NCBI GenBank assembly: GCA_046710445.1
Contig: JBKEHD010000014.1
Span: 1-32,362, forward strand
Source: JBKEHD01 sp046710445
GTDB lineage: Bacteria; Pseudomonadota; Alphaproteobacteria; Rickettsiales; Midichloriaceae
Reading direction: 5' to 3'
DNA: 32,362 bases
The notes under the pieces: model-generated
Told to the model about the DNA's origin: nothing
The model's database searches: none
The model's input: only the letters and a program-made list of their open reading frames with translations
Position numbers and translations under genes: made by a program
Shown here: piece by piece, positions 23,956-32,311 of the stretch
How the letters are laid out: each line of letters starts with the position of its first letter
How positions within the stretch are numbered: position 1 is the stretch's first letter

Positions 23956-25317
23956 ATGTTAATAAATTCTATTAAATTTGGTGGGACCTCCATGGGGAGT
24001 GCAAAATCAATAATTAGTTGTGCGAATATAGTTAAAAAAAAGCTTATTAAGGGCAAGGTTATAGTTACTGTTTCTGCTGTAGGTGGCATGACTGACGAAT
24101 TGATAGAGATAATAGATCTTGCGAGAAAATTAAAACCTAGATTGGTAAGGTCAAAAGTTTTTGAGATATCAAATTTTCATAAAAACATCCTTAGAGATAT
24201 TATTGTGGATGAAGAAAAATATGAGCAAATTTGGATTAATAAATTTGAACCAATAATAAAGAAGCTTGAAGCTATTAGTTATGGAACTAGTTTGGTTGGT
24301 GATTTGACTGATAAAACGGTTGCACGAATATGTGCGTTTGGTGAGAAATTATCTTCTATGTTAATGTGTTATGCATTAGAAAGCGTTTCTGTGGAATCGG
24401 AAAGGATTGAATCTGAGAGAATCATCAGGACTGATAACAACTACCTAAAAGCTAAGGTGAATTTCCAAGCAACTAGTTTAGCTGCTAAAAAACTTTTAAG
24501 GCCTTTGTTGCGTAAAAATATTATTCCTGTTGTGACAGGATTTATTGGAAAAGATACGCATGGTAATATTACATTGCTTGGTCGTGGGGGAAGTGATTAT
24601 ACAGCTTCTATTATTGCAATGATATTTGAGGCATCTTCTGTCGAAATATGGACTGATGTTGATGGAATTATGACAGCTGATCCAAGGATAGTTAAGGATG
24701 CGTTTTCTTGGAAAAGTTTAGATATGCATGTGATGTCGGAAATGGCGTATAGTGGAGCTAAGGTTGTTCATCCTGATACAATCGCGTTAGCTGTTGAGAA
24801 TGATATACCTGTATATGTGTATAATACTTTTAATACAAAATTTGCTGGGACAAAGATTTGTAAAGTTGCTCCGCATGCTAAGGGTATAGTTGGAAATCCT
24901 GGGAATACATTAATTACTTTAGAGAATACAAATATTATTAATGGAGTGGGTTTCGTGAAGATGATTACATCTACCGTAGCGGAAAACAATATACCGATAG
25001 ATGTATGTGCGACTTCTGAGATTTCCTTTACATTTTCCATTAAATCAGAAGATTATTCGAGGAAACTGCATAAGCTTTTGCAGAATTTTGCAGATGTGAG
25101 TGTGAAAAAAAAGATGACGAAGTTATGTTTTATAGGAAATGGTGTGGGACATAATACTAAATTGTTATCTGGCATTTTTGATTTGTGTGATGAGCATAGT
25201 ATTGCTATTCACACGATAAGTGTGAGTGCGTCGGGTAATAATATAACGATAATTATTGATGAATTTCAAACTAAGTTAGCTTTAAGAGAGTTGCATGAAA
25301 AATTTTTAAAAGAGTAG
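23956..25317 (+). CDS. lysC: aspartate kinase
   Basis: Aspartokinase phosphorylates L-aspartate, the first step toward diaminopimelate, lysine and threonine. The 453-residue protein starts SIKFGGTSMGS with catalytic Lys7, contains VTVSAVGGMTDELI, GEKLSSMLM, TLLGRGGSDYTAS and EIWTDVDGIMTADPR, and ends with two ACT-type regulatory regions (about 310-453), so it is the monofunctional, allosterically controlled type without a fused homoserine dehydrogenase. lysA follows after 2 bp; with no threonine or methionine genes next to it, the pair most likely serves diaminopimelate for the wall and lysine. The ATG at 23956 gives the standard N-terminus. Confidence 0.95.
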   Translation: MLINSIKFGGTSMGSAKSIISCANIVKKKLIKGKVIVTVSAVGGMTDELIEIIDLARKLKPRLVRSKVFEISNFHKNILRDIIVDEEKYEQIWINKFEPIIKKLEAISYGTSLVGDLTDKTVARICAFGEKLSSMLMCYALESVSVESERIESERIIRTDNNYLKAKVNFQATSLAAKKLLRPLLRKNIIPVVTGFIGKDTHGNITLLGRGGSDYTASIIAMIFEASSVEIWTDVDGIMTADPRIVKDAFSWKSLDMHVMSEMAYSGAKVVHPDTIALAVENDIPVYVYNTFNTKFAGTKICKVAPHAKGIVGNPGNTLITLENTNIINGVGFVKMITSTVAENNIPIDVCATSEISFTFSIKSEDYSRKLHKLLQNFADVSVKKKMTKLCFIGNGVGHNTKLLSGIFDLCDEHSIAIHTISVSASGNNITIIIDEFQTKLALRELHEKFLKE

Positions 25318-25319
25318 AT

Positions 25320-26549
25320 ATGCAAAACATAGATTATTTTCAAAGTAAAAAAGGAGTTTTTGATCAAATTATCTCTCAATTTGGGACCCCTGTTTTTGTA
25401 ACTGATAAACAAGTTTTAAAAGAGAAGGTTTTGAACATAAAAAATTCTTTTAGTGAAAAATGTAAGCTTTTTTATGCGATGAAAGCTAATTTTAACCCTT
25501 CAATAATAAATGCATTAAAGGAATTTGGTTTGGATGGGGTGGAAACTATATCGCCATATGAGATACAGTTAGCCAAGAAGTTGGGCTTTAAAGGTGATCA
25601 GATATTGTTTACTGGAAATAATAGTGCTGAATATGAGTTAGATTTTGCAAAAGAAGAGGGTGTTATTGTCAATATTGGCTCTCTCAATGAGTTGAGATAT
25701 TTTGGAAATAAATATAGAAAAAGTGAATTATCAATAAGGATAAATCCAGGTTTTGGTGATGGAGAGTTTCAAGAGGTGATAACTGGGGGTGATGAATCTA
25801 AATTTGGCATTATTCATTCGAAATTGGATGAGGTGTTGCAGATAATAAATGAGTGTGAATTGAAGGTGATAGGGTTGCATTGCCATTTGGGTTCTGGTTT
25901 GTATAAAACTGATCAATTTGAAAAGATGATTATTTTGATTTTTGATTTAACGAAACACTTCCAATCCATACAATTTGTTGATTTAGGTGGTGGTTTTGGA
26001 GTTAGGTATTATCCAGATAGTACTCCTGTTGATCTTAATCTTTTTTCTGAGATAGTTGAAAAATACTACATGCAATATGATTTATTGAAGAAAAATGATG
26101 TGAAAATTATTTTTGAACCAGGTAAATATTTGGTGGCTGAATCAACTTTTTTGCTTACTAAAGTTACAAATGTGTTGAGTAATAAAAATATAAAGATTGT
26201 TGGTGTGGATACAGGGATGAATCATATTGGGAGACCTGCGTTATACGATTCTTATCATCACGCAATTAATATTTCTAAACCAGTGGGTGAAAGTGAAAAT
26301 GTTCAAATTGTTGGGAATATTTGCGAATCAACAGATATAATAAATAAAGAGATCAGGATAGCTAATCCTGAAGTGGGTGATGTTTTAGCTATCCTTACGG
26401 CTGGAGCATATTGTGCTTCTATGAGTAATTTATATAATCTGCGTCCTTATGCTACAGAAGTGATGCTGGATATGGATAAATTTTCAATAATAAGAAAAAG
26501 AATGGGTTTTAAGGAAACTTTTAATGCTATGGGTTATACAGAAAAATAG
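25320..26549 (+). CDS. lysA: diaminopimelate decarboxylase
   Basis: LysA is a PLP enzyme that decarboxylates meso-diaminopimelate to L-lysine. The 409-residue protein has FYAMKANFNP with PLP-binding Lys55, GVETISPYEIQLAK, LHCHLGSG, the glycine loop DLGGGFGVRY, FEPGKYLVAES, and from the other face of the active site CESTD with Cys335 and GAYCASMSNLYNLRP. It belongs to the alanine-racemase-like fold III group; these residues distinguish it from ornithine or arginine decarboxylases. It follows lysC after 2 bp and is followed by an A+T-only hairpin. Having the terminal step suggests endogenous lysine supply, provided dapA-dapF lie elsewhere. Confidence 0.95.
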   Translation: MQNIDYFQSKKGVFDQIISQFGTPVFVTDKQVLKEKVLNIKNSFSEKCKLFYAMKANFNPSIINALKEFGLDGVETISPYEIQLAKKLGFKGDQILFTGNNSAEYELDFAKEEGVIVNIGSLNELRYFGNKYRKSELSIRINPGFGDGEFQEVITGGDESKFGIIHSKLDEVLQIINECELKVIGLHCHLGSGLYKTDQFEKMIILIFDLTKHFQSIQFVDLGGGFGVRYYPDSTPVDLNLFSEIVEKYYMQYDLLKKNDVKIIFEPGKYLVAESTFLLTKVTNVLSNKNIKIVGVDTGMNHIGRPALYDSYHHAINISKPVGESENVQIVGNICESTDIINKEIRIANPEVGDVLAILTAGAYCASMSNLYNLRPYATEVMLDMDKFSIIRKRMGFKETFNAMGYTEK

Positions 26550-26555
26550 TGTTTT

Positions 26556-26583
26556 TTTTAATAAATTTCTTTATTAAAATTTT
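26556..26583 (+). terminator. A+T-only hairpin after lysA
   Basis: TTTTAATAAA (26556-26565) and TTTATTAAAA (26570-26579) form a perfect 10-bp stem with loop TTTC, followed by four T. It starts 7 bases after the lysA stop. The stem has no G or C pairs, so its strength is modest, but position and T tail fit an intrinsic terminator. Its tail overlaps the -35 of the next promoter. Confidence 0.5.
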
Positions 26584-26610
26584 GACTTGATTTATCATCA
26601 AAGATGTAAT
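26582..26610 (+). promoter_or_regulatory. sigma70 promoter of the small secreted protein gene
   Basis: TTGACT (26582-26587) and TGTAAT (26605-26610) are spaced by 17 bases, each 5/6 to consensus. Transcription would begin near 26617, right at the upstream ATG (26618), so the ATG at 26633 is favoured as start. The -35 begins inside the T tail of the lysA hairpin. Confidence 0.6.
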
Positions 26611-26632
26611 TGTATTTATGATGGTTTGCGAT

Positions 26633-27115
26633 ATGTTTATAAGATATCTTTTTTTATTTATTATTTTGTTTGATAATACGTTATATGCTTCCGTCAGACC
26701 GAAGGATATATTAAAAAATGATGCAGATTCAGCTGTTGTTACGAATCCTTATACGAAAGAAGAGGGTGGTGCTAGAAAGGGCGCTATTTCTGCTGCAATA
26801 AACAATATTGTAGAGTTGAATACGTTATTAGAGTCACATGGTGATTCTAAACAAAATAAAGCAAAAATTCTGAATTCTCTACAAGTGATAGATGAACTTA
26901 TACCTTCTGTTAAGATTGCCGGAATGTTTAATTTGTTTCCTCCAGAAATGTGGATGTCAGATCAAACGCAGCTTGGTAAAATAGCTGTCGGTATATTATA
27001 TTTTAATTATTATCCAAATGATAGAAGTCATAAAGTAGCTTATGTGCTAAAAAAATTGAAAAGAGATAGTAGGTTTTTTATAGTTTTTAATTTCATTCAA
27101 CAAAAAAACGAATGA
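26633..27115 (+). CDS. small exported protein of unknown function
   Basis: I do not recognise this family. From the ATG at 26633 the product has 160 residues beginning MFIRYLFLFIILFDNTLYA, a signal peptide with likely cleavage after LYA. The mature part (about 140 residues) begins VRPKDIL, has a Gly/Ala-rich stretch GGARKGAISAAINN (about 44-57) and two helices, then FNLFPPEMW and a basic C-terminal region with several aromatics. No cysteines remain after cleavage and no membrane helix, so it is probably periplasmic or secreted. Upstream in-frame ATGs at 26618 and 26621 lie at or before the expected transcription start. It has its own promoter and ends 67 bp before the carboxypeptidase gene. 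Confidence 0.72.
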   Translation: MFIRYLFLFIILFDNTLYASVRPKDILKNDADSAVVTNPYTKEEGGARKGAISAAINNIVELNTLLESHGDSKQNKAKILNSLQVIDELIPSVKIAGMFNLFPPEMWMSDQTQLGKIAVGILYFNYYPNDRSHKVAYVLKKLKRDSRFFIVFNFIQQKNE

Positions 27116-27135
27116 GATGATGGTGAAATTCGTAA

Positions 27136-27165
27136 TTGATAAGGCGTCCATTGTAATTATACATT
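27136..27165 (+). promoter_or_regulatory. possible promoter of the S66 peptidase gene
   Basis: TTGATA (27136-27141, 5/6) is followed after 18 bases by TACATT (27160-27165, 4/6), or after 16 bases by TATACA. Transcription would start near 27172, about 11 bases before the ATG at 27183. Acceptable geometry but a weak -10. Confidence 0.35.
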
Positions 27166-27182
27166 ATGGTTATTGATTATTT

Positions 27183-28064
27183 ATGATGGAAGAAGTGTAT
27201 GATCATTATTTGTGGAAAAGGTTGAATCAAAAATACAAGATAGCTCCGATTTCTCCTGCATCATATCCATATTGTTCTTATGAACAGATATCAAAAATAA
27301 ATGGGATAAATCTGTATAATGCTATACCGCTACTTAATAAACATGCGCATCCTTTTCATTCAAATTCAGATGAGTTGAGGTTACAAAGTTTAAAAGGTCT
27401 TTTGTATTCTAATGAAGAGAATATGATTATATGGTGTACAAATGGTGGGTATGGATCTTCAAAATTGATTGAATATTTAGAGTCGCAACCAAAGCCTGAT
27501 GTGAAAAAAGTATTCGTAGGGTATAGTGATATCACCGCTTTGCATTTGTTTTTTTCTCAAAAATGGGGGTGGGAAACAATTCATGGAGCATGTTTGTGTG
27601 AATCTTTTAAAAAAGAGAAGAGTGAGCGAAATTTTTTGGATTTATTTGAGACTATATTAAATGATAAAGATTGTTTGGATATGGATGATTTAACTCCTAT
27701 GAATAAAGCTGCAAAAGAGTTGCCCGCATCTTTTTTGAAACAAAATGTATATACGGGTGGAAATCTTGCAATTATTCAGACCAGTATTGGTACAAGTTGG
27801 GAAATTGAAACGCATGGAAAGATATTGATTTTAGAAGATGTAGGGGAGTCGGGGTATAAAATAGATAGGATGTTGTATCATTTAGTGAATGCTAATAAAT
27901 TAAATGGCGTTAAGGGTATAATTTTTGGTGATTTTTCAAAATCTGATGAATTTCAAAGCTTTGTGTTGGGAGATTTTGCAAAGGAGATGTGTCACATCCC
28001 TGTTTTTCAAACAAATTCAATGGGGCATGGAGTACGAAATATACCTTTTGTTTATAGGAAATAA
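27183..28064 (+). CDS. LD-carboxypeptidase family protein (peptidase S66)
   Basis: S66 peptidases cleave the L-Lys/mDAP-D-Ala bond of recycled muropeptides in the cytoplasm; MccF relatives cleave microcin C7-like conjugates. The 293-residue protein has the expected triad Ser115 in FVGYSDITALH, Glu218 in LILEDVGE and His282 in SMGHGVRN, plus NGGYGSSKLIEYL (87-99) and YTGGNLAIIQTSIGT (190-204). There is no signal peptide. The C-terminus is short: it stops at NIPFVYRK, where relatives continue one more strand after LPxG, so perhaps ten residues are missing, though the catalytic His is retained. With mraY, murD and lysC/lysA it supports active peptidoglycan turnover. Confidence 0.87.
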   Translation: MMEEVYDHYLWKRLNQKYKIAPISPASYPYCSYEQISKINGINLYNAIPLLNKHAHPFHSNSDELRLQSLKGLLYSNEENMIIWCTNGGYGSSKLIEYLESQPKPDVKKVFVGYSDITALHLFFSQKWGWETIHGACLCESFKKEKSERNFLDLFETILNDKDCLDMDDLTPMNKAAKELPASFLKQNVYTGGNLAIIQTSIGTSWEIETHGKILILEDVGESGYKIDRMLYHLVNANKLNGVKGIIFGDFSKSDEFQSFVLGDFAKEMCHIPVFQTNSMGHGVRNIPFVYRK

Positions 28065-28120
28065 TGTAGCTAGATATTTCTATGATATGATATAAAGTAT
28101 TGTGGTGCTTGATATAAATA

Positions 28121-29175
28121 TTAACATGAGTCACAAACAAAATCTTCTATAGTAAAGCTTACATTCTTCAATTGATCAATTGGATTTAATTCGAAATCAC
28201 CTATTGTATACGACACATCTGGAAGCTGTGAATATGTCATAGATTCTTCGTGCTTTAGTATTTTTAGAGCAAGTTCAGGATGAGAGCCAGCTATCACATT
28301 GGATATGGTTGTTAGTATTGTGATACCGTATTCATCTATTAAATGGAACATATTAGTGATTTCATTCACATTATTTGTATTTTTAATAAACTCTTTAATA
28401 TCGTTTTCAAAATCATGAGCTTTGCGCAATTTTGTTGAAAATAGCATGTATTCGCATATAGAGCCTATATTTCTACTATTATGTGTATTTGTATTGTTAT
28501 AAAAATAAAGTAGTTCATTTGTAAATTCAGAGGAGAATGATATTTTTTTGTCGTCAGCTTTATATATACATTCAACTATATTGCAATAATCTTTTTGTTC
28601 TGTTTCTGATATTTTAGTTCTTAAATACTCTTTGTTATCATGTCTATTGAATATTTCTGTTAATTACAATGTTGTTTTAAGAAATTTGATTGCCATAGGG
28701 TGAAATAACCAAAACTCTTCTTTATCAATGGTATCGTAAGTAGTATGAGTTAATATTTTTTTGTATTCAGTCTTTGCATTAATAATATTTTTTATAGTGA
28801 GGTCATACATAATGCCAAGTTCAGCACTTGTATAATTATATATATATAGATTTCTTTGATGATCTATATAGCGTCTGGAATAGGTTATTTTATTAGATTT
28901 GGATGATGATGAATCATTCTCCACTTATTATCCAAAGCTTCTATAGTAATTGAATGGTGATTATTTTTAGAGTCGCATCTAAGAACTGAATCATAGATCG
29001 CAAATCCTGTTTTTATATCTTTACCTCTGTGAATAATTAAGTTGGCTGTAGCTATAGCGGCATCTAATTTTCCTGTTTTTGCTTCTTCTTCAGCATATTG
29101 AATTGCTTTTATATCATTTCCGTAAAATGATAATTGGTATAATGTATTAACAAGCTTAGTCATGCACACACTCAT
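28121..29175 (-). pseudogene. broken gene for a helical-repeat (Sel1/TPR-like) protein
   Basis: Three open segments on the minus strand form one ancestral frame of about 350 codons. Segment one (29175-28885, ATG start) has a Sel1/TPR-like repeat: KAIQYAEEEAKTGKLDAAI followed by another helix pair. It then leaves frame; segment two (28924-28664) continues one base back and overlaps it within 28885-28925, so a single-base deletion there fits. Segment two stops at TAA (28666-28664), but the same frame runs open to 28121, through residues LTEIFNRHDNKEYL and on. The tail holds a short duplicated motif, VSYTIGDF and VSFTIEDF. Function unknown; two lesions and no internal start with a ribosome binding site argue for a recent pseudogene. 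Confidence 0.75.
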
Positions 29176-29292
29176 TTTGTTGCACTAATTATGGGGGTGT
29201 TGTACTTATGTATCAAGTTCATTAGAATTTTGTATTATATTATGGGCTGTATAATGAAATTTTAATTTAATACATAATTGTGGAAAAAGCAC

Positions 29293-29321
29293 TTGACTAT
29301 ATGAAGCTGAGAGCTTATGAT
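29293..29321 (+). promoter_or_regulatory. strong sigma70 promoter of the str operon
   Basis: TTGACT (29293-29298) and TATGAT (29316-29321) are exactly 17 bases apart, each 5/6 to consensus, the best promoter in the window. Transcription would start near 29328, giving a leader of about 23 bases before rpsL. It is the only promoter seen for rpsL-rpsG-fusA-tuf. The remaining upstream gap (29176-29290) shows nothing further that I can name. Confidence 0.75.
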
Positions 29322-29350
29322 TCCGAGGTTATTAAAATACTGAATAAGCG

Positions 29351-29722
29351 ATGCCAACTATAAATCAATTAGTTAGAAAGCCCAGAAAATCTAAGGGTGT
29401 GAAAAACAAAGTTCCAGCACTTGAGAGTTGCCCTCAAAAAAGAGGTGTTTGCACGAGAGTTTACACTACTACACCAAGGAAGCCTAACTCAGCTATGAGA
29501 AAGGTTGCTAGGGTTAAGTTGAGCAATGGATTCGAAGTTACAAGTTATATACCCGGAGAAGGTCACAATTTACAAGAGCATTCCGTGATTTTGATCCGTG
29601 GTGGTAGAGTAAAAGATTTGGCTGGTGTAAGGTATCATACTATAAGATCTGCTTTAGACACACAGGGTGTGGCTGATAGAAAGCAAGGTAGATCGAAATA
29701 TGGGACAAAAAAATCAAAATAA
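29351..29722 (+). CDS. rpsL: 30S ribosomal protein S12, with Arg43 and Ala91
   Basis: S12 lies at the decoding centre of the 30S subunit and controls accuracy. The 123-residue protein is full length: MPTINQLVRKPR, CPQKRGVCTRVYTTTP, KPNSAMRKVARVKL, GEGHNLQEHSVILIRGGRVKDL and the C-terminal basic tail. Two residues are unusual. Residue 43 is Arg (codon AGG, 29477-29479) where most bacteria have Lys; Lys-to-Arg here is a classic streptomycin-resistance change. Residue 91 is Ala (GCT, 29621-29623) where Pro is usual; changes at this Pro affect streptomycin resistance or dependence in E. coli. Lys88 is retained. First gene of the str operon behind a strong promoter. Confidence 0.98.
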   Translation: MPTINQLVRKPRKSKGVKNKVPALESCPQKRGVCTRVYTTTPRKPNSAMRKVARVKLSNGFEVTSYIPGEGHNLQEHSVILIRGGRVKDLAGVRYHTIRSALDTQGVADRKQGRSKYGTKKSK

Positions 29723-29733
29723 AGGATTAAAAA

Positions 29734-30207
29734 ATGTCTAGACGTAGAGCTGCAGAAAAAAAGAATATTTTACCAGACGCTTTGTATGGTAGTATTGTGA
29801 TCGCTAAAATGATCAATTATGTGATGTTGCATGGGAAAAAATCCATTGCTGAGGGTATAGTATATGGGGCAATATCTAATTTAGCTGAAAAAGTGAAAAA
29901 AGACGCTGTTGAGGGTTTTGATGAAGTTTTGAGTAATTTAAAGCCTTTGGTTGAGGTTAAATCTAGAAGAGTTGGTGGTGCTACGTATCAGGTACCAACT
30001 GAAATTAGAGATGATAGGTCTTTAGCTTTGAGTTTGCAGTGGTTAGTAGATGCTGCAAAAAAGAGGAAATCAGAGAAGGATATGTTAAGTAGGTTATCTG
30101 CTGAATTAGTTGATGCTTATAATAAGAAGGGTTCTGCTTACAAGAAGAGAGAAGATACTCATAAGATGGCTGAGGCTAACAAGGCGTTTTCTTATTTTAG
30201 GTGGTAA
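29734..30207 (+). CDS. rpsG: 30S ribosomal protein S7
   Basis: S7 starts assembly of the 30S head by binding 16S rRNA and contacts tRNA at the E site. The 157-residue product begins MSRRRAAEKKNILPDALYG and carries VGGATYQVPTEIRDDR, the beta-hairpin block near 83-98, and the C-terminal KMAEANKAFSYFRW. Length is standard. AAAGGA about 8 bases before the ATG is a good Shine-Dalgarno. It follows rpsL after 11 bp and its stop is 1 bp from the fusA ATG, the usual str operon layout; in E. coli S7 represses this operon, but no such RNA target can be judged here. Confidence 0.98.
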   Translation: MSRRRAAEKKNILPDALYGSIVIAKMINYVMLHGKKSIAEGIVYGAISNLAEKVKKDAVEGFDEVLSNLKPLVEVKSRRVGGATYQVPTEIRDDRSLALSLQWLVDAAKKRKSEKDMLSRLSAELVDAYNKKGSAYKKREDTHKMAEANKAFSYFRW

Positions 30208-30208
30208 T

Positions 30209-32299
30209 ATGAGCAAGGATGTTTTAATTGAAGATTATCGTAATATCGGTATCATGGCTCACATTGATGCTGGTAAAACAACTACTACTGAGCGTATTTT
30301 GTATTACACGGGCAAATCTCATAAAATTGGAGAGGTTCATGAGGGTAATGCTACAATGGATTGGATGGAACAAGAGCAAGAGCGTGGTATTACTATTACT
30401 TCTGCTGCAACTACTTGTTTTTGGAAGAGTGAAAGTGGTAAAAATTGTAAAATAAATATTATCGATACTCCGGGGCATGTTGATTTCACTATTGAAGTTG
30501 AGAGGGCTTTGAGAGTTTTGGATGGAGCTATTGCTGTTTTTGATGGTGTTGCTGGGGTTGAGCCACAAACTGAGACTGTTTGGAGACAAGCTGATAAATA
30601 TAATGTTCCTAGAATCTGTTTTGTAAATAAGATGGATAGGGTGGGAGTAAATTTCTATAGATGTATTGATATGATAATCGACAGATTGGGTGTTTCCCCT
30701 GTCATTATGCAACTTCCTATAGGTTCTGAAGAAAATTTTGCTGGACTGATTGATTTAGTTTTGTTTAAAGCTGTTGTATGGAGTGGAGATGATCTGGGTG
30801 CGGAATATGTGTATTCTGATATACCTGCTGAGTTATTGGATGAAGCTAAAAAGCGTAGAGAGCAATTATTAGAGAAGATTGTTGAAGTTGATGATGTTTT
30901 GATGGAAAAATATTTAGCTGGAGAAGAGTTGAGTGTTAAGGAGATTAAATCTTGTATTAGAAGGGGTGTTTTGAAATCTTCATTTGTTCCTGTTTTTTTA
31001 GGTTCTGCTTTTAAAAACAAGGGTGTTCAGCCATTATTAGATGCTGTTAATGATTATTTGCCAAGCCCTATGGATATTGGTTCTATTAAGGGTATAAATT
31101 CGTCTACTGATGAAGAGGTTGAAATTGAAATTAGTAATGAAGGTAAAGTATGCGCTTTAGCCTTTAAGGTTATGAATGATCCTTTTGTAGGTTCTTTGAC
31201 TTTTGTTAGATTGTATTCAGGTGTATTTAAATCTGGGGTTACTATTAGTAATACCACTAAGGGTAAAAAGGAGCGTGTGGGGCGTATGTTATTGATGCAT
31301 GCTAATGATAGAGAGGATGTAAAAGAAGCTTCTGCAGGAGATATTGTTGCTTTAGCTGGTTTAAAAGCTACCACTACTGGGGATACTTTGTGTGAACTTG
31401 GTTCTGACGTAGTATTAGAAAAAATGGAATTTCCTGATCCAGTGATCGAGGTTGCTGTTGAGCCTAAAACTGCACAAGATCAAGAGAGAATGTCTTTAGC
31501 TATTACCAGACTTGTGGCAGAAGATCCATCTTTGAGAGTAAGTACTGATATGGAGACTAATCAAACTAGATTAGCTGGTATGGGTGAGTTACATTTAGAG
31601 ATAATAGTCGATAGAATGAAGAGAGAATTTAAAGTTGATGCTAATATAGGTGCTCCGCAGGTTGCGTATAGAGAAACTATATCATCTTCTTATGAGATTG
31701 ATTATACGCATAAAAAACAAACTGGTGGAGCTGGTCAATTTGCAAGGATAAAGATTTTATTTGAGCCTAATGAAAAGGGTGGTGGTTATGAATTTTGTAG
31801 CAAGGTTGTGGGTGGTAATGTTCCTAGAGAATATATACCTGCTATCGAAAAAGGTATTGAGCAGGTGAGTAAAACTGGAGTTGTCGCTGGTTATCCTATG
31901 ATTGATTTTAAAGCGACTCTTTTAGATGGAGCTTATCATGATGTTGATTCAAGTGCTTTAGCTTTTGAAGTTGCTGCAAAAGCTGCTTATAGAGAGGGTG
32001 TTAGTAAGGCTGGTGCTGAATTATTAGAGCCTATAATGTCTGTTGAAGTTATTACACCAGATGATTATATTGGTGATGTAATAGGGCATCTTAATAGTAT
32101 TCGTGGGCAAGTTCTTGGTATGGAACCAAGGGGGAATGCTCAAGTTATAAATGCTACAGTGCCTTTAGCTACGATGTTTGGATATGTTAATACATTAAGA
32201 TCTATGACTCAAGGTAGAGCTCAGTATAGTATGCAGTTTTTAAATTATGAAAAAGTACCTCAGCATGTTGCAGAGGAAATAAAAAACAACCCGAAATAA
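30209..32299 (+). CDS. fusA: elongation factor G
   Basis: EF-G is the GTPase that drives translocation and, with RRF, ribosome recycling. I start at the ATG at 30209, one base after the rpsG stop, with AGGTGG just before it; the product has 696 residues, standard length. The frame is open back to 30110 but that part overlaps rpsG and is not EF-G sequence. Visible are AHIDAGKTTTTERIL (P-loop), the switch region ERGITITSAATT, IDTPGHVDFT, NKMDR, domain III-V blocks such as GMGELHLEI and the C-terminal GRAQYSMQFLNYEKVP. No internal stop or frameshift. Third gene of the str operon. Confidence 0.98.
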   Translation: MSKDVLIEDYRNIGIMAHIDAGKTTTTERILYYTGKSHKIGEVHEGNATMDWMEQEQERGITITSAATTCFWKSESGKNCKINIIDTPGHVDFTIEVERALRVLDGAIAVFDGVAGVEPQTETVWRQADKYNVPRICFVNKMDRVGVNFYRCIDMIIDRLGVSPVIMQLPIGSEENFAGLIDLVLFKAVVWSGDDLGAEYVYSDIPAELLDEAKKRREQLLEKIVEVDDVLMEKYLAGEELSVKEIKSCIRRGVLKSSFVPVFLGSAFKNKGVQPLLDAVNDYLPSPMDIGSIKGINSSTDEEVEIEISNEGKVCALAFKVMNDPFVGSLTFVRLYSGVFKSGVTISNTTKGKKERVGRMLLMHANDREDVKEASAGDIVALAGLKATTTGDTLCELGSDVVLEKMEFPDPVIEVAVEPKTAQDQERMSLAITRLVAEDPSLRVSTDMETNQTRLAGMGELHLEIIVDRMKREFKVDANIGAPQVAYRETISSSYEIDYTHKKQTGGAGQFARIKILFEPNEKGGGYEFCSKVVGGNVPREYIPAIEKGIEQVSKTGVVAGYPMIDFKATLLDGAYHDVDSSALAFEVAAKAAYREGVSKAGAELLEPIMSVEVITPDDYIGDVIGHLNSIRGQVLGMEPRGNAQVINATVPLATMFGYVNTLRSMTQGRAQYSMQFLNYEKVPQHVAEEIKNNPK

Positions 32300-32311
32300 A
32301 GGAGAAAAAAG

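Noticed and set aside
30110..30208. Longer EF-G start, 33 extra residues
   Set aside because: The extension lies within rpsG in another frame, is Arg/Leu rich and unlike EF-G, while the ATG at 30209 has a ribosome binding site and the standard N-terminus.
30224..30712. 162-codon open frame antisense to fusA
   Set aside because: Ser/Asn-rich mirror of EF-G codons; no sign of a real protein.
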